From positions 1,240,001 through 1,304,000 of the forward strand of contig LSAX01000004.1 of assembly GCA_001557505.1 (NCBI GenBank): a stretch of DNA of 64,000 nt. The letters run 5' to 3'. A program made the position numbers and the translations under genes. The notes beneath the pieces were generated by a model. It searched no databases, had not been told where the DNA came from, and worked only from the letters and a program-made list of their open reading frames with translations. Source of the DNA: Reticulascus tulasneorum. Lineage: Eukaryota; Ascomycota; Sordariomycetes; Glomerellales; Reticulascaceae. This document shows positions 1 through 11,050 of the stretch, piece after piece (positions within the stretch are counted from its first letter, which is position 1; each line of letters starts with the position of its first letter).

Positions 1-2623
1 CCCGCCTGCGTTCGGCATTTTCACTCAATCACACCCCCCGGCTTACTCTCTCGGCCGAATCTACCCCTCCAGCATTTTCACTGTTATGAAGGAAAAAAAG
101 GGACGGAACATTACGAAAATTACACACCTAGATGGCGTTGGCGCATGCATTGGCGATGAGATATTACAAAGACTGGACCGGCAAAGTGTTGCGAGACATG
201 GGTGCTCAGGGTTCTGGGAAGTCATATTCTGCATCTGGCTCGGTAAGAAGCTGGATCGCTAAGAATTGGGAGCTGGGAGTTTTCAAGCTCGTCTTGTTTG
301 GGAGGCATTGTGTATATAAGTTGCTGGCGAAAGAAATAGTATATAGCTGGCTGAAGAGTTTATGTCCATATGGAACTTAGATCTTACTCGTCCCGTTTAT
401 TCCTTGTCGTCGTCTATGCGCGGTTCATCCAGGTGTACAGATGTCTCGCTCACGATATGCTAGAGATTAACTACTGTTTATGCCCAGCCTACGAAAGGGC
501 GTTGATTGTCGACATAAGAGCAGGTCCCACGAGAGGGATTAACCGCGAGGAATCTGAGTTTTGGCTATCTTCAGCTGCCATCCTTTCAACCACCTACCAG
601 CCAGGTGCGCATTCATTGTAGCCTGTCTCCTTATTCCTTCAGTGTAGACGGAGACTTTGGATGACTTCTTATGTTGAGCCACGCACGCCTTGCATATTCA
701 TGTCTGTCTGACAGCCCTTCAAGGCATATTTCTCCGTGCCGTGCCAAGTCAGGGGTGGTGGATTTATGCTTGCTCCAGTGCAGGATTGAAGGTTTCCTTT
801 AGTTGGTAGTCGCGCTGACTTGGATTCCCCGTCGCTGACAAGTCGCAAGGCGTAATTGGCTTTCCGATTTGAATATGTTTGTAACGGTGCAGGTAACCAT
901 GGCCGTTGGACACTCTATTGGGGAGAGATCGGTTGAATCCATACACCGTCGGTGACGCAGATTAGAAATGCGTCTCATGGGATCTCACCTTGGGAAACTG
1001 CGCAGCCCTTGTCTTTGATTAACAAGCAACCGGCCAACTCTTCTAATACAGGATGGTATGCTTCGCCCCGACACGAAAGCAATGATAGCATGCATCTGCA
1101 GACACCACGAACATTCGTCAATCATACAAGAGCGGACGGGAGGGTGTAAGCAGCGGTCCCCCATACCACTCGGCGGTCCGCGATTATAGTTTCCGGGGCT
1201 GTTGCCAAGCTGCTCCCAGTCGGTGCGACCGGATACCGTCCCCTGATCAGAGTAAGGAATGCGATTCTGGGAAGATGATCTCGATTCATGTCCAGGCAGA
1301 GCCGGTTTCCTAGTCGCCTGGTCTGGGCCATGATGTGGGGGGCTTTGCGGCGGCCGCTTTGAACTAGTTTGTGCGAGAGCGGTCAAGTAGTAGATAGATA
1401 GATGAGAGAGGCAGGCGTGTCGGAAAACACGGTGCCGCTTCGGGGCCGGATTCCGAGTAGCTATTCACGAATATTGGAGTGAATATTGCAGTGAAAATGT
1501 AGCAAAATATTACGATATTCGCATAATGCCATGCATTCGGTTATCTTTCATGTATTTTTGACCAATTCGTCGTTGTAACCTTTAAAACCGAGAAAGAAAT
1601 GCCCAAACCTACCATCTTCCACGATAGGCTGAACGGCACCGTGTTTTACGACCAACTACCTAGAGGGGATAAGGCCAGTTCCTGCATGGCCGTTGGTTTA
1701 CAAATCCACAACCAGGAGAAGCGTAGACTTTTTAAAGTGCTGACATCGCAGCCGTCCCTCCTTCTGGGAATGTGGGCAGCAGATCATCTCGGTAGAACAG
1801 GGGGGGCCGACCTTATCGCCGTGCTTCGTATGTAGGGGTGAATCATGTCAAGAGGCGATAAGTCGAAACCAGAAATGCCAGCCCGCGCGGGTGATAGAAA
1901 CCAGAGCCAGATTTCGCACTGCTAAGCGGTGGACAAGATGTGGTGCACCGTGACAAAAGGACAAGCGTATGTGGCGAGAGAGGGTCCAGCAAGAAAACCT
2001 TGATGATGTAAAAGATGCCCACAGCTTAGCAACCCCCCTGGAAAGTTACGGAGCCCCTTGGCCTCGGGGAGACTGGCCAACCAGATCCTCCGCCAGCGGT
2101 CTTTGCGGACATCAGCCGCGAAATGAGCGGGTCATTTCGCATCGGATCGTCTTCCGGAGGAACTGACAATGCGACATATTCAGTCCCCCGTACAGATTAA
2201 TGTTCGACGACTGTGGGTACGGCACATCTAGTGCGTGCCTGTTTCGTACGCTGCGACGTTAGTAGGGAGCCCATGGCCAGACCATAAAAACCCTCGCGCG
2301 CGGTTGTTAGTGATCGCTCAAGTCCGATACCCCATTTGAGCAGTCGGTGCTCGAAATTTCGATCCATTTCTCCACTGCTTTCGTTATCTGGTACCTGATT
2401 GTCATCCGTTGCTCAGCGAGACCCAACCCTCCTAGCCTGTCTCGGGGACCTCACACTACCCGGCAAGTGTGCATGATGTAATGGACTTCGGGCTGTTCGT
2501 GTGTGTGTTTGAATCACGACTGTTTTTTGTGGAGCCGAGGGTGCCATTTTCTCTGCATGTCTTTCAATTCCTCATAGTGGGGGAAGGCGGGCTGTCGTAG
2601 AAGGAGGCATGGCGGACGGTTTG
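1..2623. other. Intergenic region, no gene recognised
   Basis: Several short ORFs (up to about 130 codons) occur on both strands. None has a recognisable domain, a splice-linked continuation or a consistent start. The last 200 bases are the probable promoter and leader of the nitroreductase gene. The rest shows no repeat, tRNA or mobile-element signature that I can recognise. Confidence 0.6.
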
Positions 2624-2630
2624 TATATAA
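2624..2630 (+). promoter_or_regulatory. TATA box of nitroreductase gene
   Basis: A TATATAA element lies 44-50 bases before the first ATG at 2674. This spacing implies a short leader that would include the upstream ATG. It is a clear match to the TATA consensus, but promoter function is inferred. Confidence 0.5.
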
Positions 2631-2673
2631 GGGACGGCCTCGCGCTATTTCCCACTCGACAATAGTCCCAGAC

Positions 2674-3414
2674 ATGATCAGTATTGCAAGAATCGCAGGA
2701 CAAACATCTAGACGTCTACTCAGCCAAGCAGCTCATAAGCCAATCTCTTCTCGAACTTTGATACCCACTCACATCCCCAAACACTACTCCTCTACAATGG
2801 CTACCAAGATCTCTGCCGATGCGATCCTCGAACTCATCAAGGGCCGCCGGTCCTACTACCCCCTCAGCAAGGACCTGACCATCAGCAAAGAGCGCATTGA
2901 GGAAATCACCCAGCAAGCCCTCCTCCACGTCCCCTCCTCATTCAACTCCCAGTCCAACCGAGTTGTTGTCCTTACCGGCGCCGAGCACGATAAGCTTTGG
3001 GACATCACCATCTCCGTCCTGAAAGCCATCGTCCCCGAAGAGGCATGGAAGCCCACGAGCGATAAGATGGGCATGTTCAAGGGTGCCGCCGGCACGATCC
3101 TCTTCTTCGAGGACCAAAATGTCGTCAACGGCATGCAGGAGAAGTTTGCTGCCTACGCCGACAAGTTCCCCGTCTGGGCCATGCAGTCGGACGCTATGCT
3201 TCAATTCACCCTCTGGACCGCGCTCGAGGCCGAGGGTCTGGGTGCCAATCTGCAACACTACAACCCGCTGATCGACGAGAAGGTCGCGGCCGAGTGGAAG
3301 CTGCCGAGCAGCTGGAAGCTGAACGCGCAGCTAGTTTTTGGTGGCAGGACGGGCGAGATCGGCGAGAAGACCTTCATGCCTCTTGAGGAGCGGTTTAAGG
3401 CCTTCAGCTCTTAG
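2674..3414 (+). CDS. Nitroreductase family protein (Frm2/Hbn1-like)
   Basis: Single-exon gene for a 246-aa flavin-dependent nitroreductase-fold oxidoreductase. Family members are FMN- and NAD(P)H-using enzymes linked in yeast (Frm2, Hbn1) to lipid signalling and nitro-compound or oxidative stress. The core runs from about residue 46 (SADAILELIKGRRSYYPL) through the PSSFNSQS flavin-binding region (about 87-94), a GxxGTILFFED strand (about 135) and the C-terminal VFGG motif (about 222). Compact family members begin near Met42 (position 2797). The upstream 41 residues are rich in Arg and Ser, with no acidic residue, and look like a mitochondrial presequence. Two in-frame starts could therefore give mitochondrial and cytosolic forms. 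A TATA box lies 44-50 bases upstream of the first ATG. The family call is firm; the substrate is unknown. Confidence 0.9.
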   Translation: MISIARIAGQTSRRLLSQAAHKPISSRTLIPTHIPKHYSSTMATKISADAILELIKGRRSYYPLSKDLTISKERIEEITQQALLHVPSSFNSQSNRVVVLTGAEHDKLWDITISVLKAIVPEEAWKPTSDKMGMFKGAAGTILFFEDQNVVNGMQEKFAAYADKFPVWAMQSDAMLQFTLWTALEAEGLGANLQHYNPLIDEKVAAEWKLPSSWKLNAQLVFGGRTGEIGEKTFMPLEERFKAFSS

Positions 3415-3417
3415 GGG

Positions 3418-4328
3418 GCCGGGTGCGGTGGGGGAGTGAACCTTTTCTATTCGCCATGCATGCACATATAGAAGGCGATTACTTTTAGATTGGGAGGAGT
3501 TACTAGCTAGCATGAAGCATGTGCGGCCTAGACAGAACATTTTAACGAATTTAACGCCATCACACAATCTTGGTTCCTGCAAATAATGTGACATTTTCTT
3601 CACTGCGGACCCAAATTGGTCTTTTGGTTGACGATGGGGGTTGCTGGTATCTCTCGAGCCTTCAGCGCAGCCCGTGTAAGTGGGACCTGCCTCCTTCAAA
3701 TCCTCAACCCGTAAGATTAGGAGTAGCTCTGACATAAGGTAGATACCAGGCCAAACTGGCTCTTGAACAGGAAGGCAGAAAGTCAAGGCGGAGGTAAGGC
3801 ACGAGGCCCAGGTCTGGGATCTGATCAACTCCCATCTACCTACCCAGGACGATCCGCCTCGCATCCGGGCACTTTCTAGCAGTCTCTAGTTGTGCAAACC
3901 TGCCCAATAGATTTGTACGACGTTGAAATCCGGAGGACGGAAGCCGTGGGCTTTTTTCTGGCCGAATAGCAACTCTCCTTCCAAAGTCCCAAAATACGAC
4001 TTTCTTCGGACAACACGAAGCTTCCTGCAGTCAATGATGGCACAACTGAGGAAGGAAGACCTGATTACTACTCTCCCAATGGAAAGCACACTGTTTTTTG
4101 CCTTGGGTTCCGCTTGCATGTGTGACTGGCCTCTTGCGAATGTTGTACGACTCCTTTCCAGCTCTTCTTCGGTTTCTCCCATCTTTGCCCATCACCAAAC
4201 ATTACATTTCCCAATCCTTTTTGGCTCCAATCGCTATTCTATTACACACTCACATCATTGACTCGCATTTGCAGTCTCCCACCCTCTTTACTGTGCTCGC
4301 CGAATCATCGACCAACATCGAATCACTT
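3418..4328. other. Intergenic region
   Basis: This spans the 3' flank of the nitroreductase gene and the upstream region of the next plus-strand gene. Overlapping ORFs on both strands here (for example minus 3331-3864) have no recognisable domain. From about 4098 the reading frame of the next gene is already open, so its start could lie further upstream, at the ATG at 4140. Confidence 0.5.
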
Positions 4329-5618
4329 ATGGGGTTGCATTCAGTTCTTCTCGTGTACATCATGGCGCCGAGGTTGCTGAGCAGTGACCTGCCTGAGCTG
4401 AACCGCTTCGAATTCCTGTTGATGCTTATGTCTATTAGCTTACTTATAGGTGGTCTATACCACAGCACTGACTCCATACATCTTTCAAGTGCATACCGCC
4501 GCCTCTGGGGCGCTCATCAAGTGTCCCCGGAGCGGTTGGAGGAGGAAGGCGAGAATGGGAATGTTCCAAACGAACAGGACGTTGACAATACCGAAGATCC
4601 CGTCTATGGCTTAGTTGCGTCCGGCTCTTATGATCCCGATCCTGACACAGTAAATGTTAGCACTCTCGACGCAGGCGGGTACCATACGTTCGCCTCCCTC
4701 ACAGGCGAAGGCTATTCAGAGGCCGAACGGGTCCAACTACGAGACGAACTTGGGCAAGGAGGGACCCAGGGTAGCATCGGGACTACGATGAAGGATCAGA
4801 GCATCGCCTCAAGTTCTGACGCCAGAGAATTTGAGGCACAACGAGTTCAACGACGGAGTGAGCCATTCATGGATATCTTCCAAGACGCAAGAGAGAGCCT
4901 CTCGCCGCCAGCGGGCCAATGGAAAGGGAGTCCGTCAGAGTAAGGACAATAACCTTATCAATATTTGTGCCCGGAAGATATTGACAAGGTTTGCTGCAGT
5001 TCAGAAAGAACTATCCGCCCGACAACGTCTTACGGTCTAGCCGCAGGTCAACTGCCCCCTTCTTATACCAGTCGATTTCCTACCACAGATGGAGAGATGG
5101 GATTCGAAGCCGAACTAGCCTCACGAGGTGGTGCTCCACTGCCAGATGTCTTCGACGATGAGGACGGTGATGAACATAGAGGACACTTGCCATCAGAAGA
5201 ACATCAGGGTGCCAATCTAGTAGACCATCAATGTGCATTCCGTTATTTCTCTGGCCGGGTAGAGGAAGAGTTTGCACAATCCGTCCGCGACAACGGTGTT
5301 CCTACTGCTCTGGGGACATTGCCAGCTACTTCTTCCGGCAACCCAGCTCCTGGGCCAACGGGCCAAGTCGCTAGCAGTGAGACAAGTCAGCCATCAAGTT
5401 CCAACAACTCGGCCCACGGAGAGGAAAGTCAACCCCGAAGACTCCGACAAAACTCCCCAGAACATGATCCCGGCTCAACGCAGGGTTCCTATTCTACAAG
5501 CCAGCGACCCAGCTCCGTCAATATCCCAACACAAGTGGGAAGCAGAGCAGTAATGAATAACCCAGATCGACGTAAATCCCATGGTGATGCGTGGCCCGGA
5601 GCCGCGAGAGCCGCGTGA
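4329..5618 (+). CDS. Hypothetical Ser/Pro-rich protein, one hydrophobic segment
   Basis: Not recognised. The model is exon 1 4329-4939 and exon 2 5000-5618, joined by a 60-nt intron with a GTAAGG donor at 4940 and a TGCAG acceptor at 4999. Removing it eliminates the in-frame TAA at 4941 and keeps one frame open, giving 409 aa. The start at 4329 (MGLHSVLL) is chosen because it precedes a hydrophobic stretch (about residues 28-45, FEFLLMLMSISLLIGGLY). An in-frame ATG at 4140 would give 472 aa with more hydrophobic sequence. The rest is acidic, Ser/Gly/Pro-rich and probably disordered. The stop at 5616 overlaps a GTGAGT donor-like site, so the 3' end may be spliced differently. It may be a lineage-specific membrane-anchored protein. 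Function unknown. Confidence 0.5.
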
Positions 5619-6772
5619 GTCTTCGGGATGCTTATATGGGAAGAGAACAGGATGGTATGAGGCAGACCAGGACGCATATGCAGTATGGGTGATTCGGTAC
5701 GATGCAGCAGACCATCTTTGCTCGAAGCGTTGTTTTGCCTATGGTCTTCTAGCGGTTGTGTTGTGTTGTGTTTGTTTGAAGGAATGGCTGCTTGGTTCAT
5801 TCATGTTTGTTACTTGACGCATTACTTTCCTTTATAGACTAAGATCAGGTTGCGTAATTGTGTTTCTGCTTCGACTGCGATCCAGTACCTTCTTACATAA
5901 CAAGCAGAGCGCTGATTGCTTTCTCCCAGATGCTAGTCTAACTCTCTGTAAGGAGGTGAGACAAAATAGGATATGGCATGGCGGAGAAAGTTACACAATA
6001 CGGCTTGGCCTCCGAGATTCTTTGCCTTCAGTCCGAGGACCGACTGCCTGGGAATAGAATCACAAGCACCTGAAAGAACATGTTTGACTGTGTCAAAAAT
6101 GAAGATGACAATGGTGATTTCCAAGCATACGGCCGGCGTAAAGAGGTGACCATCCTCCTCTGATATCAATCGAGGAACATTCACCAGGTTTACAAGACCC
6201 AATGCATAAGGCAACGAGCTATTGAGTCTAACATGCACCTGTACTGCCCCACAACCATATTCGATTGTGTTGAGGCAGGAAGGCCAGGAGCAAAGTATCA
6301 TGAGTTAATCAAGGGAGATGATATTGTACTCCTCGCTGGACTGGAGTTTACACGACATCCCAATGTCCCACTCAAGTTCTCCGGTACTGTGATACCAGTA
6401 AATCTCCTAGAACCAGGATGGCAAAACTGAGTAAATCCCCATTGGGCAACAGGCGCCTCCAGGCCACTGGCCGCTCACCTCGCCTCACCTCGCCTCCCGT
6501 TGGATCAGCTACTCGCAGCCCAACGCAGCCCAACAGGACCCTGGAAAGCACGGGGAACCGGGAACAGGACCAGCCTTGCAGAAGCGATCTGGAAAATCCA
6601 TTTCTTCGGGTCCTAGCCCCTTCCTTCTAAGCATAGGGCTGGGCCTCTCTCCTCTATTTCCCGAGAAAAGAAGCATTCCTTAGTTTTAACTGTAAGCCAA
6701 GGTGTACCTGTAAGCCTTTCCCGCTCGCCGTTCGATAATTCCCGATGCTCCCTGACCCCAACTGCTGGCCCT

Positions 6773-6796
6773 CCCCCCCCCCCCCCCCCCCCCCCC
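6773..6796. repeat. C24 homopolymer
   Basis: An uninterrupted run of 24 C. Its exact length is likely to be unreliable or polymorphic. The opposite strand is G24 and could form a quadruplex. Confidence 0.9.
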
Positions 6797-6921
6797 AAGA
6801 GATGGAGGGTGGGTTGCGCTTTATTGCACGAGGGCGGATGACACCACCCACCCAGACCCACGCTTGACATGTGTATTTAGAGTAGAACCCCGTAGCGAAG
6901 TAGAAGGGTGGGAGAGTGTGC

Positions 6922-6946
6922 GAGAGAGAGAGAGAGAGAGAGAGAG
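6922..6946. repeat. (GA)12 dinucleotide microsatellite
   Basis: A perfect GA repeat following GTGTGC and followed by a G-rich stretch. No gene is attached to it. Confidence 0.85.
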
Positions 6947-7246
6947 GGTGGAGGGGGAATCGGGGACGGGGGGGTGAGAGGATCAGCTGCTCACGGCGGA
7001 AATATGACGGCTCACTTGCAGGACGAAACTCTGACGATGGAGGTGCAGTGTGCACAGCATCAACCGGGACAACACACACGCCATATTCGCACCAATCCAG
7101 CTACCCCCTAGCCTCGTCGCCCATTTTCCATTGCTCCTCTCTCCCCCCCCGTTCGGGAGCTTCCATGCGGTGTTTTGGGAAGTCCTGGGGTGGCTATGAC
7201 AAAGCTCGAGTAGTGAATAGGGACCTGTGGAACCAGTAGGAAATGG

Positions 7247-7271
7247 AATTTACAATTGTAATTTACAATTG
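7247..7271. repeat. Direct repeat of a 12-mer containing a palindrome
   Basis: AATTTACAATTG occurs at 7247-7258 and again at 7260-7271. The junction creates a perfect 12-bp palindrome TTACAATTGTAA at 7250-7261. It could be a protein-binding site or chance in AT-rich sequence. Confidence 0.6.
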
Positions 7272-8455
7272 CCTGTCTCAGCCCACCTCGAAAGTTTTTC
7301 CCTTTTTCTAGTGGGGGGCCGCCCTGTGGGCGACTTTCTGACTCACTTTGGGGGGGATTCGTACCCGGCTTAAGCCACCATTTTCGCCTTAAAACGAGCC
7401 CGCTATACCTCCAGTGTAGACGGGTGGATGGGTGGATGCTCGGCCTGGTTGTGTTGTGTCTCGTGGGGTTTGCGCGAAATTATCCCCTCTTCTACCTCCT
7501 CCAGCCAGTTTTGTTGCTTCTCCAGACCGGGGGCCCCAAGTACATGGCTTTTGCAACCCGGAAAAGCAAAAACCTAGGGGAGGTTTTCGGTCTGAAGGGG
7601 GTTGCTCGGAGAAATGCCTCGGCTCAGCTCAGCTCAGCTTGCCCTTTGCACAGGTTGGCGAATCGAGTATAGGGGGGGAAGCACAAAACACAACAACACC
7701 GATTGGAATTCCTGCAGTTCGAAGGATGTGGACTGGGAAAGACGCATCGTGTGGGGTTTTGGAAAATCACATGTATGCACGCAATGAATGCATCATCAGC
7801 AAACAGAGGGGGGTGGTTCCGATTTCAGAATGCAGTGCATTAGACCCATGCTGGCCCCAGCTGAGAGGGACACAAAAGCCCACATGCCTGGGTCGGGGCC
7901 ATGCCACGCGCCGCCATGTGAGAGATAGTGGTCGGAGTATCGGGTACCTTTGAAGTTAACAAACTGCCACACCCCTTCTCGCGTGTTTCTTCGGTTTATG
8001 GCTCGTCCCGAGGGTTGGATGGGGGTGGATGGGGTCCCGATGTGGGGAAATCAGGCACTAACTAAAGAGAGGTAGTCCGGGGTTTTCAATATGGTTCTAC
8101 AAGTAATACGTAGTTCTAACTGCTCGGGGGCGTGGGAACCTCAGAGCAGCCCAGAACGGGAAACAATCGAAGATGATATGTCAAAGGGGGTCCGATATTA
8201 AAGGGTGTGTCTACCATTTTCCCCGAAATCTCAAAATAACCCAAAACATCCGCGTAAACCTTCTTTCGAAAGTAATGGTGCATGGACATATATAAAAGAA
8301 AAAGGGAGACATCCTCTTTCCTTGCCCAATGACCCCCAACAGTTGCGCAACAAAAGTTTGCTTCCGGCGGCCAAAACTCCCCATTTGTGCTTCCAGAAGA
8401 GCTCGTCGAATACATGTACAAAACGGGCAACGGGCAATTTCAAAAGCAGCAGGGC

Positions 8456-8471
8456 GGGGGGGGGGGGGGGG
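8456..8471. repeat. G16 homopolymer
   Basis: An uninterrupted G run downstream of the stop codon of the minus-strand 783-aa gene (stop at 8699). It would be a C run in that gene's 3' flank. Confidence 0.85.
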
Positions 8472-8698
8472 TATCAACAAAAGCCTCCAATGACAAACAC
8501 AAACGAAGTTGACCACATATTTCCCGGCCCAAGGCAGTCGATATCCCAGAGACCCTTCTCGGTTGCCGAACCCGTGTTCCGGACCGTCGTTATACAACCC
8601 AATTTCCGTCCCGTCCGACTCCCCAAATTTCAGTCCGAGAGCAGAAATTAAATGAAATCGCCCTCGCCGGTATTCAGGTCCCTCCTCTATGACATGCT

Positions 8699-11050
8699 TC
8701 ACCCAATCGTCTTGGTCCCGTCGTCCGAGTAGTGGTGCCTACGCCGGTAATCCTCCAAGTGGTCGCTCGCGGCTTTCGATGCCGTCGGAGATCGCCTACG
8801 AGCAAACGAACTCGACGACCAGCGTTTGGCAAAGTCCAGCCCCAGATCGTCCATCGAGGTGAGAGGCCCGGTGATGTGCTCCTTCTGCTTGACAGCGTCG
8901 TCTTTCCACCAGTAAAACAGCACATCCTCCTGCCATTGCCTGGTATCCTTGATTTTGAACCTCGTTTGCTCCTCGAACGTTGTGTGCAGCAATTCTGCCG
9001 CGAGCGGAGATGTTCGCAGCTGGTACAGGAGCCAGCGAGTGACATAGTCCGACTTGTCCTCGCTCTCGAACTCGCTGATGAGGTGCTCGATACCGTATTC
9101 CTTCACGGCAATGTTCATTCTCTCCTCCTTGGTCGCGTCGTCCTTGGGAAGTTTTGCGGCTTGCTTCCAGTCCCCGTGTGGTGTCAGCAGCTCGGGTCTC
9201 AGCACGTAGTCCGGCTGTGAAAGAAGCTCCGGGAATTGAGGGTTTGCGAGGGTACGCAACTCGGGGTACCCATCAACCGACATGTCTTCGCCGATGTCTC
9301 CAGCCATGTCATCCGGGTAGAGATAATGAGCATCCTTGAAGGAGAGATGCTTCTTCATAACGCCTTGCTCAACACACAGCCGCTTGAGTCGAGCAACTTC
9401 GGCAGACAGCTGCTTGACATTCTCCCGCTTCTCCCGCTCTTCGGCGGGAAACTCCTTCATGAACTCGATTTCCTCCTTGGTTGCTCTTCTACCAGCATTC
9501 TCTTTCAAGCCGATTTCATGCAAAATCTGTTCTCGCTGGAGCGTCAACTCGTCAATGGCTTCCTTGGCGATACCGAGATCACCGATGGCTGATACCAGTT
9601 CTTTGTAAAGAGGGTGAGTATCTTCGGAGGGACCGGAAGAAGATATGCCTAAAAGTTCTTCGGGCAGGTCAAGCCGCTCTTCTTCGCGGTCGTAGTCGTA
9701 CTTCCTCTCTCGCGGGGCTCCTCTCGCGCTTCTCGTCCGCCCAGCAGCAAGCATACTGAAGAATCTAGTTTCTAGCTTGTTGAGGTCGGCCTCTTCTTCA
9801 TCGAGGGCAACTTCCAGGCCCTCGTAACTCGACTCCAACCAGTGGTATTCCGTGCGTAGCCCTTGCATTTCGGCAAACCGCTTGTCGAGCATTTCATCCG
9901 AGGTAGGTGAACGCCGAGTCCTGACAAGGATGGGGCGGAGGAGATTCATGAAAGCATTGTCCGCCTCATCCTTCCTTCGTCGCAGCTCTCGAAGGTCCCT
10001 GCGTCTTTTGGCCATTTCCCGCTTGGTTTCGTTCAACTTCTTGCGCATCTCCTTCAGCTGGATCCAAAGAACCTGAACTCCATCCACCTCAGGATCCGTG
10101 CTGGACCCATTCGATCGGGACTCCGGCTCGGACACATTTGACGCTGATCTCTTTACGTGTTCATATCGGAACACCCGGTGTGTGATTCTCTTAGTGATGA
10201 CTGCTCTTTTCCTCGCAAAGGCCTGGCGGGATTGGACTGTGGGCATAAGAGGAGGGAAGTTTCGGTTCTCATGATCGTATTCGTCTTCATCTCCCGAGGT
10301 AGACTCGTCGTATTCGGAGCTGCTCGAGGTCTTGTCGTCTTGTGTCGCTGATAGTGACGATGATGGCGGAGGCGGAGGAGGTGGTGGTGGGAACGAAATT
10401 CGCGGTACGTGCTTTGTAGCAATGTGCTTCCCAGCAGCAGGAGGTGGCGGCGGGGGCGGCGGGAACGAGCCTCGAGGTGCGGAATCCGTGACAATCTGCT
10501 TCCCAGGCGGAGATGGCGGCGACGCGTCGGCATTTGATAGGTGTGCATGTTGGCCCTCATCCCACAAGCTCGATTTGGATGATTCGGTATCGCTCGACGA
10601 AGAGTCCCCATCGCGACGCCGTGACGGATTTGGAGGCGGAGGCGGCGGAGGAGGAGGATCACGGCTCCTCACTGCAACTCCTGTATATTTCTGTTGCTTA
10701 CTCGGTGGAGTCGGTGGTTGCGAGGCAGGTGGCGTAGACTCAGGGGGATCCGGAGGTGGTGGAGGTCTCGGTGACGGCGCGTCGCGATAGGGACTATTCG
10801 TGTCTCGTCCGGGCAGTGGCGGGGGCGGCGGCCGAGGAGGCAGAGGCTTGTCTTGGTCGAGGGCTCCGTGGTCTCGTTGGCGGGCCTTCAGAGCAGGATG
10901 AAGCGGCGAGGAATTCTGCGAAATGGTATAACCCGAGGCATCGTAAACGGGTCGGGTGTCCTCCGGCGGGCGACCATCGGGATGAGCCACCAGAGAGTCT
11001 TTCGAATACGTTTGCACAGGAGAGAGAGGGACGGGTTCCGCGGTAGCCAT
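8699..11050 (-). CDS. Conserved polyproline and coiled-coil protein, 783 aa
   Basis: Single-exon gene starting at the ATG at 11050. The N-terminal 240 residues carry at least five polyproline tracts (about 70-78, 94-103, 132-139, 197-204, 221-229) like formin FH1 or profilin/SH3 ligands. Two of them belong to an internal duplication (183-204 and 207-229, each GK-x-I-x-T followed by PR-x-SFPPPPPPPP). Acidic Ser-rich sequence follows (about 241-260). Long charged coiled coils run at about 325-440 and 480-570. The C-terminal globular part (about 590-730) contains WLLYQLRTSPLAAELL and WQEDVLFYWW, which I recall as conserved in uncharacterised Pezizomycotina proteins. There is no FH2 domain, so this is not a formin. 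A cytoskeletal or scaffold role is inference only. The opposite strand shows a poly-Gly ORF that is just its shadow. Confidence 0.85.
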   Translation of the reverse strand: MATAEPVPLSPVQTYSKDSLVAHPDGRPPEDTRPVYDASGYTISQNSSPLHPALKARQRDHGALDQDKPLPPRPPPPPLPGRDTNSPYRDAPSPRPPPPPDPPESTPPASQPPTPPSKQQKYTGVAVRSRDPPPPPPPPPNPSRRRDGDSSSSDTESSKSSLWDEGQHAHLSNADASPPSPPGKQIVTDSAPRGSFPPPPPPPPAAGKHIATKHVPRISFPPPPPPPPPSSSLSATQDDKTSSSSEYDESTSGDEDEYDHENRNFPPLMPTVQSRQAFARKRAVITKRITHRVFRYEHVKRSASNVSEPESRSNGSSTDPEVDGVQVLWIQLKEMRKKLNETKREMAKRRRDLRELRRRKDEADNAFMNLLRPILVRTRRSPTSDEMLDKRFAEMQGLRTEYHWLESSYEGLEVALDEEEADLNKLETRFFSMLAAGRTRSARGAPRERKYDYDREEERLDLPEELLGISSSGPSEDTHPLYKELVSAIGDLGIAKEAIDELTLQREQILHEIGLKENAGRRATKEEIEFMKEFPAEEREKRENVKQLSAEVARLKRLCVEQGVMKKHLSFKDAHYLYPDDMAGDIGEDMSVDGYPELRTLANPQFPELLSQPDYVLRPELLTPHGDWKQAAKLPKDDATKEERMNIAVKEYGIEHLISEFESEDKSDYVTRWLLYQLRTSPLAAELLHTTFEEQTRFKIKDTRQWQEDVLFYWWKDDAVKQKEHITGPLTSMDDLGLDFAKRWSSSSFARRRSPTASKAASDHLEDYRRRHHYSDDGTKTIG

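Larger units (their letters stand above)
5619..8698. other. 3.1-kb intergenic region with homopolymer and GA tracts
   Basis: No gene recognised. The region holds a C24 run, a (GA)12 tract, a 12-bp palindrome within a direct repeat, and a G16 run near its right edge (all listed separately). ORFs here are short and overlap on both strands without domains. Confidence 0.55.

Noticed and set aside
3331..3864. Minus-strand 177-codon ORF opposite the nitroreductase 3' end
   Set aside because: No domain, overlaps the real gene, and no supporting splice structure.
10332..10790. Plus-strand ORF rich in poly-Gly
   Set aside because: It is the exact antisense of the polyproline tracts of the minus-strand 783-aa gene. 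No start context or independent conservation supports it.
8699..11050. Formin call for the 783-aa protein
   Set aside because: FH1-like proline tracts are present but there is no FH2 domain. The C-terminus is a different conserved region.
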